Source: Myrica gale
Taxonomy: Eukaryota; Streptophyta; Magnoliopsida; Fagales; Myricaceae
Direction: 5' to 3'
Length of the DNA: 64,000 bases
Assembly (NCBI GenBank): GCA_963930655.1
Contig: OZ005607.1
Location: 11,920,874 to 11,984,873, forward strand
Positions 1-11,410 of the stretch are shown here, piece after piece; position 1 is the first letter of the stretch, and each line of letters begins with the position of its first letter. A model generated the notes under the pieces. The model was not told the origin of the DNA. It saw only the letters and a program-made list of their open reading frames with translations, and searched no databases. The position numbers were made by a program, and so were the translations under genes.

Positions 1-660
1 AAAATGTTGTGGAGATGGAAGGGTTTGTTGGTGAATCAAGTCACCTAAACTATGGAAGACTAGATGTTGTGGAGGTGTCAACCATTCGCATGGAAGACAA
101 GATAGACGAGGTTACCACCAACGTAGCTTTGTGAATCTACGAATGGAAGACATGTCTAGATCCACTGACGAGAATTTAAGAAAACATGCGAAGGCATGAA
201 GGGAATTGTCCAAACCTTGTTTAGCCTTATTGATGGCCTGAAGCCTTGGTTAGCTGAGGAATTGAAGTTGAAGCAACCCATAAGACTTCAAGAAGCCATG
301 AGAATGGTTAAGGTGTTGGAGGAGGCTTACAAGCCTGAGCGAATTCTAGAGAAACTAAAGGTGGTGAACAGAGGTGCTCAACCTATGCAAGCAAAAAACC
401 CATGGATGGACAGGGTCAAAGAAATGACAAGTGAGAGTTCAAGACTAAAGACCAAGCAGGTGAAGAAGCTTACACGCGAAGAGATTGATGACTGAATCAA
501 GAAGGAGCTATGCTTCCATTGTGGAGAAAAGTGGACAAATGAGCACAGATGTAGCTCGGAGAAGGTGTTCCTCATTGATAGAGATCTTAATGCTAAAGAT
601 ATAGAAAAACAAGAGCAAAAGGAGACGAAGAGTGAGGAGTGTTGGAGCGCAAGATCGCAG
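1..660 (+). mobile_element. Ty3/gypsy gag fragment with zinc knuckle
   Basis: An open frame at 196-492 reads as the C-terminal part of a plant Ty3/gypsy Gag: a basic, lysine-rich stretch after a conserved helical capsid-like segment. The same frame continues past a TGA at 493-495 into a CCHC zinc knuckle at about 511-552 (key residues CFHC...EHRC), followed by an acidic linker. The frame is lost near 660. No protease follows directly. The matching protease and RT appear at 10450-11410 in the same orientation, so this is probably the 5' half of one element split by later insertions. It is dead: one in-frame stop and no complete pol. Confidence 0.75.
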
Positions 661-1043
661 TAGAAAGGATCGTTGAATTTCAGTAGCCCAAGCGTTCTGC
701 CTCCTTCAGATCCACGCAATCAGGTTTGAGAGAGAATTTAGAGAGAGATTTTTAGAGAGAGAAAATTTCGTCAAAAATGAAATCTCTTGTTGAAAAAATG
801 AATTCTCTTTTATCAAATAAACTTCTAAGCTATTTATAATGGTTGACTCATGACTCAACTGTGCTTATGCGTGGAATCTTTAGGGATCTCAAATCTCGAC
901 CGTAGGATCATCATAAAACACTCTTTTTCATCAAACCTCCTTATATTCTGTAATTCGAATTTATGTCCTTTTACAAATTGTGATCATGTCCACTAACATA
1001 TCACAATTGACCCCCGAGATAATGAGGTTTGTTATCCCAAGAT
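661..1043. other. Unassigned spacer between gypsy gag and copia LTR
   Basis: About 380 bp with purine-rich GAGAGA runs near 725-765 and then AT-rich sequence. No frame, RNA gene or clear repeat was recognised. It may be the tail of the gypsy fragment or a remnant of another LTR. Confidence 0.3.
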
Positions 1044-2711
1044 TGTTTTACAAACAATCCATATATGATTTTGATGATAACAAAATATTTTAAGTTTCAA
1101 AGACTTTTAGATTTTACATTGTCAATCCACAATTTCCAACTTATATTTCAAAGGATTGAGGTTTCACTCACTAAAATATTTCTAAGTACATTTGAACACC
1201 ATTACACATGTTGATAAGATCAATTTTTCATATTGTAGGTGTTTAAATAAGTTTGGAATAGATTGAACACTTTAAAGCTATTGTTTTTCTCTCCAGCACT
1301 TATAAGTGTCAACACGTTGAATCTACGTGTCAACACATTGCACTTACTTCAGAATACTGAATTCATGGTGTCGACACATTTGACCATAGTGTCGACACAT
1401 TGAACTAATACCCGAGACAAGATTTCCAGACCATTTTAATGTGTTAGCAATACCCGTGTGTCGACACATAGTGCGAATTTGCAGAAATCCTGGAACGACG
1501 CCAGATCACTCAAAATGGTCTCAAATGACCTCCAACGGCTCTCTAACTTTACAAGAAGACCCTTTTATGACCGTTGAAGACCTAAGAGCTATAATAAGAA
1601 CAAGATAGAGAGAGAGAAGAAGAAGCTCAATTAAAATCGCATATCTAGCCTTCAAAGAAAATCCAATTGCTGATTTCTTCAAGTCCGGAGCTCTCATTGT
1701 CAAATCTTCTCCTCTTGCTTATCATTGACAACCCAGCCTTCAAAGGAAGAGAAATTTATTTAAGAAGAGAGAGTTGCATCATCATTCAACATGTATCCTT
1801 CCAAAGAGAGAGAAAGCTAGATCCAAAGAAATCACTTGCTGATTCTTCCAAGTTCAAAGCTCTCATTGTTCAATCTTCCCCTATTGTTCATCATTGACGA
1901 CATACCCTCCAAAGAGAGTGAGATTTCTTGAAGAATGGACAACACACTTACAATCACTCCTTGCCCTAACTTCTAGAGAGAGAAAGTGTTTTGAAGAAGA
2001 GGGAAAATCGTATCTACTAAAAAGGCTTGTGCTCATATCTTCAAAACTCTAGATTTCCTTTTAGAATCTTGTCTTCTTGCACTTTATTGAGCTTTCCATT
2101 TGCTAATTTGGCTTAGAGAGTCATTCCACATGTTGTGAGATTTATACTTGCTTATTTGGCTTAGAGAGTCATTCTACATTTTGTGCCTCATTTGCTCATT
2201 CGGCTTAGAGAGCCTTCATTGTACACATTCATTGTAAAACATTTTAAGTGTTGGGAAAACACTTTGTCCTACTTGTGAGAGTAGAAGAAATCCTCTAGGT
2301 TATGAGGATTTGTGAGAGTGAGTTAAAGTGTAAGCTCGGAAAACACTTTGTAAAGGTTCCTTAGCACCCGGGAAGCTAAGGTGTATTCGCTATTTGGAGA
2401 ATAGTGGAGGAAGCCCAAGGAAGTCAATAGCCTTGGGGTGGACGTAGGCAAGTGTTGGTCGAACCACCTAAAAATACGGTGTTATATCTCTAACTCTATC
2501 TCTCTTACATTTTAGTGTTTATTCATACTTGTGGAGATTTATGCTTTATCATTCATTGATTATATTTGACATAGCATTATACACATTTAGATCAACATTC
2601 TTATTTGTTAAAGACGGGTAGTTTTCAGATTTGCTTGTTTTATCGAAAAAGTGATAAGCTTTTTGAAAAACCCAATTCATTCCCCTTATTGGGTTGTTAT
2701 TTAGACTCACA
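1044..2711 (+). repeat. Sirevirus-like copia 5' LTR (about 1.67 kb)
   Basis: It starts TGTTTTACAAAC and soon after carries a TTTTGATGATAACAAAA block, which also occurs near the start of the minus-strand LTR at 59045. It ends in ...CTCACA two bases before a tRNA-iMet type primer binding site. The last 200 bp (2512-2711) are almost identical to 4151-4350. The interior holds five copies of a near-palindrome GTGTCRACAC between 1306 and 1470, and CT/GA-rich stretches. The left boundary was chosen by the TG and family resemblance; no target duplication could be checked because the right end is shared with a second copy. Confidence 0.65.
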
Positions 2712-2713
2712 AT

Positions 2714-2725
2714 TGGTATCAGAGC
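2714..2725 (+). other. Primer binding site (tRNA-iMet), copy 1
   Basis: TGGTATCAGAGC lies two bases after the LTR end. This is the usual minus-strand primer site of plant Ty1/copia elements, complementary to the 3' end of initiator tRNA-Met. Confidence 0.85.
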
Positions 2726-2746
2726 TGAGGTTTAATATCTCTATCT

Positions 2747-4085
2747 ATGACAACCCTTGTTAATACCTCCTTAGTTGAAGGTTTATCCACAAATAGACCT
2801 CCCTTGTTCAATGGAACGTGTTACAACTATTGGAAGGCTAGGATGAGGATTTACATCCAAGTCGTGGACTATGACCTATGAAGAGTTATCTCACATGGTT
2901 CTACAATTCCTAAAAACTAATTTTCATCCTTTCTACTGAAGCCTACATTTACAGGTCAGGGCTTTGTAAGAATCGTTTTGTTCAAGATTTTTGGAATAGG
3001 AAAGTGACTGCTGATCGTTGGACTGATTTTCAATGGTTTAGTGAAAATGACTTTGATTCTAAAGAGATATTTGAATTTCAAGGATTAAATGTTCTTATGA
3101 ATTTGAAAGTGGATTGCTTTGTGTATCTGGTGAAGTTAGTTTATGCAAATCTTCAATATTCTAATTTTAAGGATGCCTCTAACTATTTGAATGGAAAACA
3201 ACTTGAAATGTCTCCCGCTTCTCTAAATTCATTGGTCATTGCCCCCAATAGTGGAAAAAAATTATTTGATGCTTATAGTTGGATGAGGATGTCTGAGGTA
3301 GCATCACTCGATATTCTTAGGATTGTGTTGGACAATCCATCTCCAAATGAGGTGATTAGACTCATTGTCAGTGCTTTAACAATTCATAGATGATTATTGC
3401 ATCATATGGCCTGTAATACCATCTTGCCATGGACTAGAAAATTTGAGTACATTACATTCATGGAGATATTCGTCATGTATTGCTTGATCACCCGTACCCA
3501 TATCAATCTAAGCCACTTGATGCTCAACCATATGAAAGCTGCCACTGAGAAGAAGAAACAAGGGCTTCTTTATGGGATGTTTTTTATGCTTATATTTCAT
3601 ATTCCTGAGATTCATATAACTGGGAAAGTTAGAGAAAAATTCAAAGAATCCATGGAATACAACAAGAAAAACCTTCGGGTATTGGGGTTTGCTCAAAATG
3701 ATATGGGTAATGGGTAAAGAAAGGTGTGGTGACACCTTAGAAAGGAGGTGATGGAGGTTCAAATTCTGAGGAAAAAGATGATGATGAGGAAGAGGCTTCT
3801 ATTGCTGAAATCAAGAAGAAGCTGAAAAGTTTGGTTCATTATATGGAGGACATGACCACTAGTATGAAGATGAGATTTGAAGATATGAAGAAGCTTCTTG
3901 GTGTTCATACGGAGTGTTTTGGGACTCTTGATAAGGATATGAGGTGTCTCAAGTATCAAGTCAACAACAACCTCTATGTGACTAGAAATGTGATTCAACT
4001 TACTGATGACGAGTTCACCACTATTTATGTTGATCTTCATGCTTTTATGAATTCATCAGCTGAGGATGCTGTAAAGGACACATAG
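2747..4085 (+). mobile_element. Internally deleted copia: gag stub joined to env-like ORF
   Basis: ATG at 2747 opens about 45 codons of copia Gag (the YNYWKARM-type N terminus) that end at a TGA at 2879-2881. From about 2950 the sequence is instead the env-like third ORF seen in many Sireviruses ('putative plant transposon protein' family). It occupies 3004-3393, then 3397-3717 after a stop, then 3831-4085, with a hydrophilic coiled-coil-like tail. The whole of pol is missing, so integrase, RT and RNase H are absent. At 4086-4150 the frame runs into LTR sequence. The element could have moved only in trans; several stops make it dead as protein coding. Confidence 0.65.
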
Positions 4086-4150
4086 GTGCATATGGAGATT
4101 TATGTTTTGTCATACTTGTGGAGATTTTAGTGTTTATAGTTTGGGTCATT

Positions 4151-4350
4151 TTAGTGTTTATTCATACTTGTGGAGATTTGTGCTTTATCATTCATTGATT
4201 ATATTTGACATAGCATTATACACATTTAGATCAACATTCTTATTTGTTAAAGACGGGTAGTTTTCAGATTTGCTTGTTTTATCGAAAAAGTGATAAGCTT
4301 TTTGAAAAACTCAATTCATCCCCCCTTTTGGGTTGTTATTTATACTCACA
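4151..4350 (+). repeat. Truncated copia LTR (last 200 bp), copy 2
   Basis: Near-identical to 2512-2711, again ending ACTCACA just before a primer binding site. The sequence just upstream (4095-4150) repeats short pieces of the same LTR (CTTGTGGAGATTTTAGTG), which suggests the LTR was shortened by a microhomology-mediated event. Confidence 0.8.
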
Positions 4351-4352
4351 AT

Positions 4353-4364
4353 TGGTATCAGAGC
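4353..4364 (+). other. Primer binding site (tRNA-iMet), copy 2
   Basis: Second TGGTATCAGAGC, again two bases after an LTR end. It is followed by the same leader and a second gag ATG at about 4387. Two consecutive LTR-PBS-gag units show a tandem arrangement sharing the middle LTR. Confidence 0.85.
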
Positions 4365-5985
4365 TAAGGTTTAATATCTCTATCTATGAAAACCCTTGTT
4401 AATACCTCCTTAGTTGAAGGTGTGAGATCCCGAACTTTACTTTTGCTATTTTCCTATGTATTCGTTTTGATTTAACTTATGAGGCCATATTTTTGGCCAA
4501 TATATGACCTAAGCTTTATGTTAAGGTACATCAATTAATATGAGATTTTATTTTATGAAATTTTTCTTAGATAATTTTCTTGTCATTATGGAAGTTTTGT
4601 GCAAAGTTTAAATTGTATTTTCCTAAGAGCTGAAACTTGCAAGGTATGTTTCTCTCATGGATTTATATTTTTCATTTGCCTAGTATATTTCATAATCCTT
4701 GGAAATTAAATTATGATTTAAGATTTGTATATATTGGCCGAGAATAATTAAATGGAAGAAAATCATGAATTTCTTTTAAGTATTGAATATTTTTGTGTGT
4801 CATTAATAGGTGACATATATTATTATTATGTGACCTAAATTAGTAGTTGAATTATCATTGGAATATTAGATGATAAACTACTAGGCATATGATAAAGTTT
4901 TAAGAGAGTTTAAAATGATAAACACACTTGTTTATCATAGTGATAAGCAGGCATAATGATAAGCTAGAAAACCTTTTAGGTAATAAGTCGATGTGGCTAT
5001 CGTAGAGATAGGCTAGAGTCATTATCTTAAGATAAATTGTTGTGCTTATGAGGTGATAAGTTAAGTAATTGAATTAGATAAGCTAGAGAGCTTATAGGAG
5101 ATAAGTTAGGTGATAAGGTAACTAAATTGAAAGTTAGTTGTATGAGTAACTAGAAAGTTAATTGTGAGAGTAACTAAGTTAGTTGCATTTTAACCAAACA
5201 TCATAATTGAACTAAACAAAAAGTAAACCAAGAGGTGACAAAGCCATTTACATAGGAGGGAAATCCATAAAGTGTGTAGGCCATGTGAAGTTGTAAGAAG
5301 TGATAAGAGAACATTTATGTGACAAGACAATTCAATGGAAGAGAAATGAAAGAAAATCAAATGCAAGGGGAAGGAATTCACGTAGGACATAGCTTGAGGT
5401 GATAAAGTGGGATGTGAGAGAAATTGAAAAGCCAAAAAGAAGAGAAAAGCCATGAAGTGGTCGGCCAATGCATCCCCCATTCACCCCTTTTCTTCCTTCT
5501 CTCTCTCTTGTCATTCTCAAACACCTCATGTCAATTGTCATAGCAATAACTCACCTTGGGAGACTCAATTGCTCATGTGAATTCCCTCACACTTGGCATT
5601 TCAATTCACTCTCCATTTTCCCTCACTTGGCCGAATCTTACATTTGAGCTCAAAGTCTTGCTCTTTTCCTCTTGCAACATAAATCACTCTCTAAAGTTCA
5701 AGTTTGGTTCTCTCCTTGAGGTGACCGAACCATCCCTTTGTGCAACTCCATTTCCTCTTTTGAAAATTCTACTTATTTAGCCACTTTTCCTTGATGAGAT
5801 TTAACTCACTTCCTTAGAGCTAAATCATTCAAGTTTACCATATTTCTCCCCACCATAAAACCTACCTTAGCACCTTGTAATCAAGCTTGGAATCATTCCA
5901 AAGAGGGTGAACCGAAAGTTGGGTGAAGGAAGGAAGGATTTTGGTGAAAATTTGGTAAAGTTAGAGGTAGGCTTGATTTCACATG

Positions 5986-6192
5986 GGGGGGGTTTGTTTC
6001 CCAATTTTTCCAACCCCCAACATTTACAAACAATCATAAAATAATACCTCTCTCCTCATTAAATTATAAAATAATATTATATTATTCAATTAAATCTTCT
6101 CTCTCCTCACTTTTCTATAAAATACTATACTTTTTCACAAACTCCAATACCCAAAATTTTCAAAATCCCAATATTTTCACAAACAAACGCCC
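5986..6192. mobile_element. hAT-like MITE, about 207 bp
   Basis: Outer ends read GGGTTTGTTTCCC and, inverted, GGGCGTTTGTTTG. The interior is AT-rich with TCTCTCCTC blocks. It resembles the elements at 12885-13051 and 13919-14064, which have the same GTTTG...AAATTTT ends. No clean 8-bp target duplication was found. It lies inside the 4421-9692 element and so is younger than that element or was copied with it. Confidence 0.5.
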
Positions 6193-8819
6193 TCATAGTA
6201 TTCTTGCTTAAAGTTCTTTATAAGTTCTAACCTAAGGTATTTTATTGTGCTAGGTACTCAAGGCTTGTGTTAATCATCAAGGTAAGGTCAAAGATGTGGG
6301 TTGTTAGTTTTGAATATGGTGTTGGCCGAATATATCATGGTGGGATCTTGAGTTAGTGTCTTGATTTTTGTTAGATCTTGAGGTAATGAGATCAACCCTA
6401 AGGTATAATGTTAGATCTAGCTATATGAGCATGAAATCCGAACTCAAATGTTAGAAAGATGTTAAGGGATGAATAATGCATGCTAGTAAGGTCTTAAAAT
6501 GCAAAAGGTATGCATGATGCAAGATTTGCCATTTAGGGTTGTGATTTATGGTGTTGGCCGAAACTTATAGGTGTTGGAACTTCAAATATATTTTGTTAAA
6601 TGTCAATTTGATGAATGGTCATGACATGTATAAAAGTTTAGTGAACACATGCATAAAGGCTAGACTTGAAATATAATAGGTTGCATGCAAATCAAAAGAG
6701 CTAATCATTTTATGAACATTTGTGTTGGCCGAATATGACATTGTGCTAGATCTAGAAGTTGTGTTGTGATTGGTAGATCCTAGGTTGTGAATCTGAAAAA
6801 TGGAGGATGAGATCACCAATGGAGAAGAAAACTTAGACAAGAAATGCTTAAAATGGTGCATGGCCGAATGACCTAATAAATGGAACCCTAATAGCAACGC
6901 TATAAATAAGATTTTATGTTTACATGTGATGGATAAATAAAATTAGGGTTATGACCAAATAAGTTAGAAGATTTAAGCTCAATCATAAAACACGCCAAGA
7001 TTAGTAAGAGAAAAACATGGATGATAGGCTTAAACATTCGGATTAAAAATGATTAGCAAGGCCTTGTGATGTTAAGCATGGATTAAGGATTTAATTAGAA
7101 TGATTAAGTTTTGGCCAAAATCTATTAGATGCAAGTGAAGTGTAATTGTAATAATTAAATAACCTAAGCTTAATTAGTAACTGAAAGTAAAAGATTAAAT
7201 AAGATATTAAGCAATTAAAAGGACTAAGGCAATGTATGATCTATGATATCGAAGTATATATATAGTTGCTGTTCGGAAACATTTCAATGGACGGAAGTAC
7301 GAGGTTAAGAGAAATCTTGCAAGATAGTTAAACATAAATAATGAAGCTTAAAGGCCACGGGTTGGTATTAGTTAGAGTGATTAACAAAGCTTGGGATATT
7401 AAGAATGAATTGAGGTTGCAATTAGGGTAATCATGTGTTGGCCGAAATATATTGGGTGCAAAATGAGGTTAAGTTGTAATGGTGATGAAATTACCGGTGG
7501 TTAAGGTATATTGAGGGCCACGATTTTATTTCATAAGGTTGGAAGAAATGTTAGCATGTGAGTTATGATAAAAGTAGAAAATGTACTAGATGCATGAGAG
7601 ATTTATAGTGTAAATCTTTGATTATGGAGGCTATCATGGATGATGTTAAGACTTCGATCAGTGACCTAAAACTAAGAGCTAGTGTAGTGGGTAGTATCAA
7701 TGCAAGATAGTGTTATGAAAATGATTATGAGAGTCGAATGGTTGCTGTCCTAGGTTATGGAAAGTGTCATATGTGATTCCTTAGGGTTGCTTGCTGTTAG
7801 GAAGGTATGTTGATGACATTGAATTAAACAGCAAGCTAATCATCTAGTAGATTGATTCCATTTGGTGAATATAGAGGTAATTACACTCGGGTTAAGTGAG
7901 AATTGAATTCATGTCATTGTCTTTAAGTGAATCATATAGATTGCAAGAAAGTGGAAGATATGAATCAAAAAAATGTTCATTTGGTTCATGTCAGCAAGCC
8001 TAAGAATAAAAAGGAGGTCAAACGGTCATTGGTTGATCACTTAAATAAGGATTCATGCCTCTCGATTATATTTGGAAGAATTGTGGGCACTAGTGTTCTT
8101 ATGAACTTGGAAACTTAGAGAAAAGACCATAGTAACTTAGGTTAAATCTTATATGCCTCGGCAGTGTCCATATAGCAGCATCTATTGAGGTTAATTTGGT
8201 GGAGGATGATAGTTATTGGTCCATGTATAATACGATGAAAAGTGTGGAACAATGGAATCGAAGCCAGATGAGGATAAGTTGTTGTTTTGACTTGGAATTT
8301 TTAAGACGATATGTTGGATAGGGTTTGGAATCAATGTTAGTGATAGGAAGAATTAGTTGATCAAGTTGGATACGAGTTGGACACGAAGTAGGCGAAAACA
8401 ACGATCCAGTTGAAGTTGTTTGATGTACATGTTTAATTATTTTTCAAATTGTTTTATTCAAGCCGAATTTAAAGAAATCTTTTACAAGTGAAATCATATT
8501 TTCAAGATATGTATTTTCGGAAACCGGAAACGGTTACGAGTACTTTTGTATGTCAACTTGAAAGTTATTAGCTAAGCATTTATGTAATGAATTTGATTCA
8601 CTTGTAGGCGAAGAACCACCGAGTATCAGGTGAAGCAAGGTAAGTGGAACTAGTAAGTGGAAACCGTAAGTGGTTCTTTTTCAAAACTGGAATGACACAC
8701 TGCATCGATTCATGAACAAGCATGAGATTTCGAGCAAGCATGACATGACATGTGCATTGCATGAATTTTTCTAAAGAGAATTTTTATGCAATGATTTTAT
8801 GGAAAGTTTATGAAATGAT

Positions 8820-9240
8820 AAGTTAAGTCAAGGGGCACTGGTCGGTACCGTACCATCAAGATGGACTCCCATACCGAAGGACGAATGCGAGAAGGATGAG
8901 TGGATCCAAGAGGCTGTGCAAACCACACTGAAGGACATTGAGAAGGTGTGGGCCACCAAGGGTCATGTCTAGCCACTGAAGGACGAATGCGAGAAGGTGT
9001 GCTAGCTTGACCGTATGTAAGGTCTCCAGGGGAAATAGGGGACGGTTCCAAAGGGAAAGCACAACCCTGACTTCAGGGGTTAAATAGAGCGAATAAGCCC
9101 ACAAGTATGAATAAGTGATTTTCAAGGGCCAGGGGCCAATTTCACAAGCAAGCATGAATGAGACATTTTCAAGGGCCAGGGGCCAATTTTACAAGCAAGC
9201 ATGAATGAGATATTTTCAGGGGCCTGGGGCCAACTTCAAG
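8820..9240. repeat. Conserved short-repeat block in the LTR (GAAGGACGAATGCGAGAAGG)
   Basis: The unit GAAGGACGAATGCGAGAAGG occurs at about 8875 and 8979, with a shorter version at about 8931, roughly 50 bp apart. Then the phrase AAGGGCCAGGGGCCAATTT is repeated at about 9123, 9171 and 9217. The first block is also present, in the matching position, in the elements at 38150-38345, 55505-55650 and 61795-61925. On the opposite strand it keeps an open frame with a recurring PSxxRPSVW-like peptide. Confidence 0.7.
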
Positions 9241-9692
9241 CAAGAGCATATGCATATCCATGAGCATGTATGTGCATCACGAATTAAGTTTCTTTTTCAT
9301 GTTGAGCAAGTACAAGTCAAGTGCATGTTTTAAGTTTATGTTTTTCCCTTGCTGAGTCTTTTTGACTCACGTTTTCAAAATTGTGTCATTCCAGATGCTC
9401 CAGGTGAAGAAAGTCAGGAGGACTACCTGACTTAGAAGGAAAAAATTATGTTCATGCTTTGTTTTCGTGACTTGATCAATGAGATCCGTCACTTGACTAA
9501 GTGTTTATTCATGTAGGGTGTAATATGAGATACTATGTTTATTAGAGGACCTTTACGATGTTATGAGTATGGCCCGTCTCTCTCTCGGTCCTATGTTTTT
9601 CCGCTGTAAGTTTAAGGAAGCTCGCTGGGGCGTTCCCTCGGGATTGCTCGCGGCTGTCACGGTCCCGGCGGGACTGTGTTCGGGGCGTGACA

Positions 9693-10440
9693 GAAGGTTT
9701 ATCCACAAATATACCTTCATTGTTCAATGGAACGTGTTACAACTATTGGAAGGTTAGGATGAAGATTTACATCCAAGCCGTGGACTATGAGCTATGAAGA
9801 GTTATCTCATGTGGTTCTACATTTCCTAGAGACAAGGAATATACTGCCTCATCAAGAGACTGATGGATTCTATATTGAGCAATTTTATAAATTCACTTAC
9901 TATGCACAAGGCCCAACATTATCTGAAATATTTGATATGCGAAGATCATCACAAAATGACTCAGTCAAAGCACAAGTACACAACAAACAAACCAACATAA
10001 CTCTCTCAGGTCTAAGGACAACATAAGCTAATTGTGTTGAATATCATTCTCTACATCAGTGATTGTTTCCAGAAGGTATTCATATTTGATCTGGTTCAGT
10101 GCATGTACTCTTACATTGCACCCACTCGTTTGCTTAAGGTCACCATCATAATGACAGAGTCCATCATTCTATATTATAGAGACACAACGAGTGTATACCT
10201 ATTTGTACATTATCATGTTTCTCGGTCTAGAACAAAGTAAGTCAACAAGGATCCAAAAATTCATACTCTCCGTCTCCGATTCATTAATCATTGGTTTGAT
10301 TTTTCTACAATGTTGCTCAACAATATGACATCTAATGTCATTATAAATATGATATCTTATGTCATTGCATGTACCCAAAATAATATACAAGTGATTAAAT
10401 AATAACAATAATTATCTCATAATTATGCAAAATGATTGGT
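9693..10440 (+). mobile_element. Second copia gag stub and unassigned downstream part
   Basis: 9693-9800 continues the gag interrupted at 4420 and matches 2774-2880 closely. After stops, 9787-10240 holds overlapping short frames that look like decayed retroelement coding sequence, but no domain was recognised with confidence. 10240-10440 is AT-rich with no recognised content. The right edge of the copia insertion in the older gypsy element must lie near 10440, but it was not pinned down. Confidence 0.5.
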
Positions 10441-10449
10441 TTTGAGGGC

Positions 10450-11410
10450 ATACATCTAACAATGAGTGCGAAGAAAAGGAAGTCGAGTTGAGTCTCAATA
10501 CCCTTTTGGGAGCTCAAACACCCACGACCATGAGATTGATGGCATGGATCGGCAAGCATGAGGTAACTATGCTAGTAGACAATGGATCTATATACTCATA
10601 ATTTTGTTAGTTCTAGCATACTTACTAAAGTTGGGTTGCATGGAGAAGAAGTTGAGCCATTTTAGGTTAAGGTGACAATGGAGAAAAGCTAAAATGTGAC
10701 AAGGTTGCACGGGAAACCAAGCCAAATGTCCAAGAAGTAAAGGTGGTGGCAGATTTACATGTCCTTTCTTTAATAGGACTTGATGTAGTGTTAAGCAACA
10801 CTTGGCTAAGAAGTGTGGGAAGATCATCACGAACTACGAGAAGATGACCATGGAATTCATAGTAGGAGGAAAAAAAAGGTATAAACAGCTCAGATAGCTA
10901 AAGGGCCACAACCTTGTGAGGCAGATATGTTTGCTAAGCTTTGGAAAAAGGGTGCACAATGTTTTGCTATTGTTAGAGGAAGCCAGAGCAGGGAAGATGG
11001 TGAGCTAGATGACCCTGGGGGGAGTCCAAGGATGAGTTGCAACTGCTGCCCGTGAAAGGTAAGGGAGTCCTGGCAAGGCACCGAAGAGTTTTGGAGATGC
11101 CTACTACCTTGCCACCACCATGAGACTTTGATCACCCAATTACCTTGCAAGATCTAAGCAAGACAATCATATGTTTGTCCCAACAGATATGCTCACTTTT
11201 AGAAGGAAGAGATTGAGAAGCAAATGGAGGAGATGTTTTGCAAGTAGGCTGATTAGGCCAAGCACAAGCCATTTCTCTTCACCTGTGTTATTGGCAAGGA
11301 AGAAGGATATGATACGAAGGTCTTGCACTGACTACCGTGCCTTGAATGAAGCCATGGTCAAGGATAGGTTTCTCATTGCTACAGTTGATGAGATGCTTGA
11401 CGAGTTACAT
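10450..11410 (+). mobile_element. Ty3/gypsy protease and RT fragment
   Basis: A frame near 10460-10640 reads as a retroviral-type aspartic protease with the active-site stretch TMLVDNGST; the usual DSG is DNG here. Further decayed pol follows. 11171-11410 matches the start of a gypsy reverse transcriptase (IRPST-F-SPVLL and the CTDYRALNEA motif), with several substitutions and a frame change near 11190. The RT stops abruptly at 11410, where TGTCACGACCCC begins, a string that looks like the end of yet another LTR. This is probably the 3' part of the gypsy element whose gag is at 1-660. Confidence 0.7.

Larger units (their letters stand above)
4421..9692 (+). mobile_element. Solo LTR-like element, 5.27 kb (Tekay/Del-like ends)
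   Basis: It begins TGTGAGATCCCGAAC and ends GTTCGGGGCGTGACA, so the ends are TG...CA and imperfectly inverted. It is flanked by a perfect 5-bp duplication GAAGG (4416-4420 and 9693-9697). Removing it restores the copia gag sequence seen at 2760-2800, which proves a discrete insertion. No gag, pol or primer site lies inside, so a solo LTR is the simplest reading. The end motif CACGCCCCGAAC and the block CTGAGTCTTTTTGACTCACG at about 9352 recur in the elements at 37306, 52755 and 61200. The Ty3/gypsy Tekay assignment is from general resemblance of the ends and is not proven. Confidence 0.75.

Noticed and set aside
5190..5780. Short frames in the 4421 LTR
   Set aside because: Serine/leucine-rich chance frames inside non-coding LTR DNA; not shared with the related LTRs.
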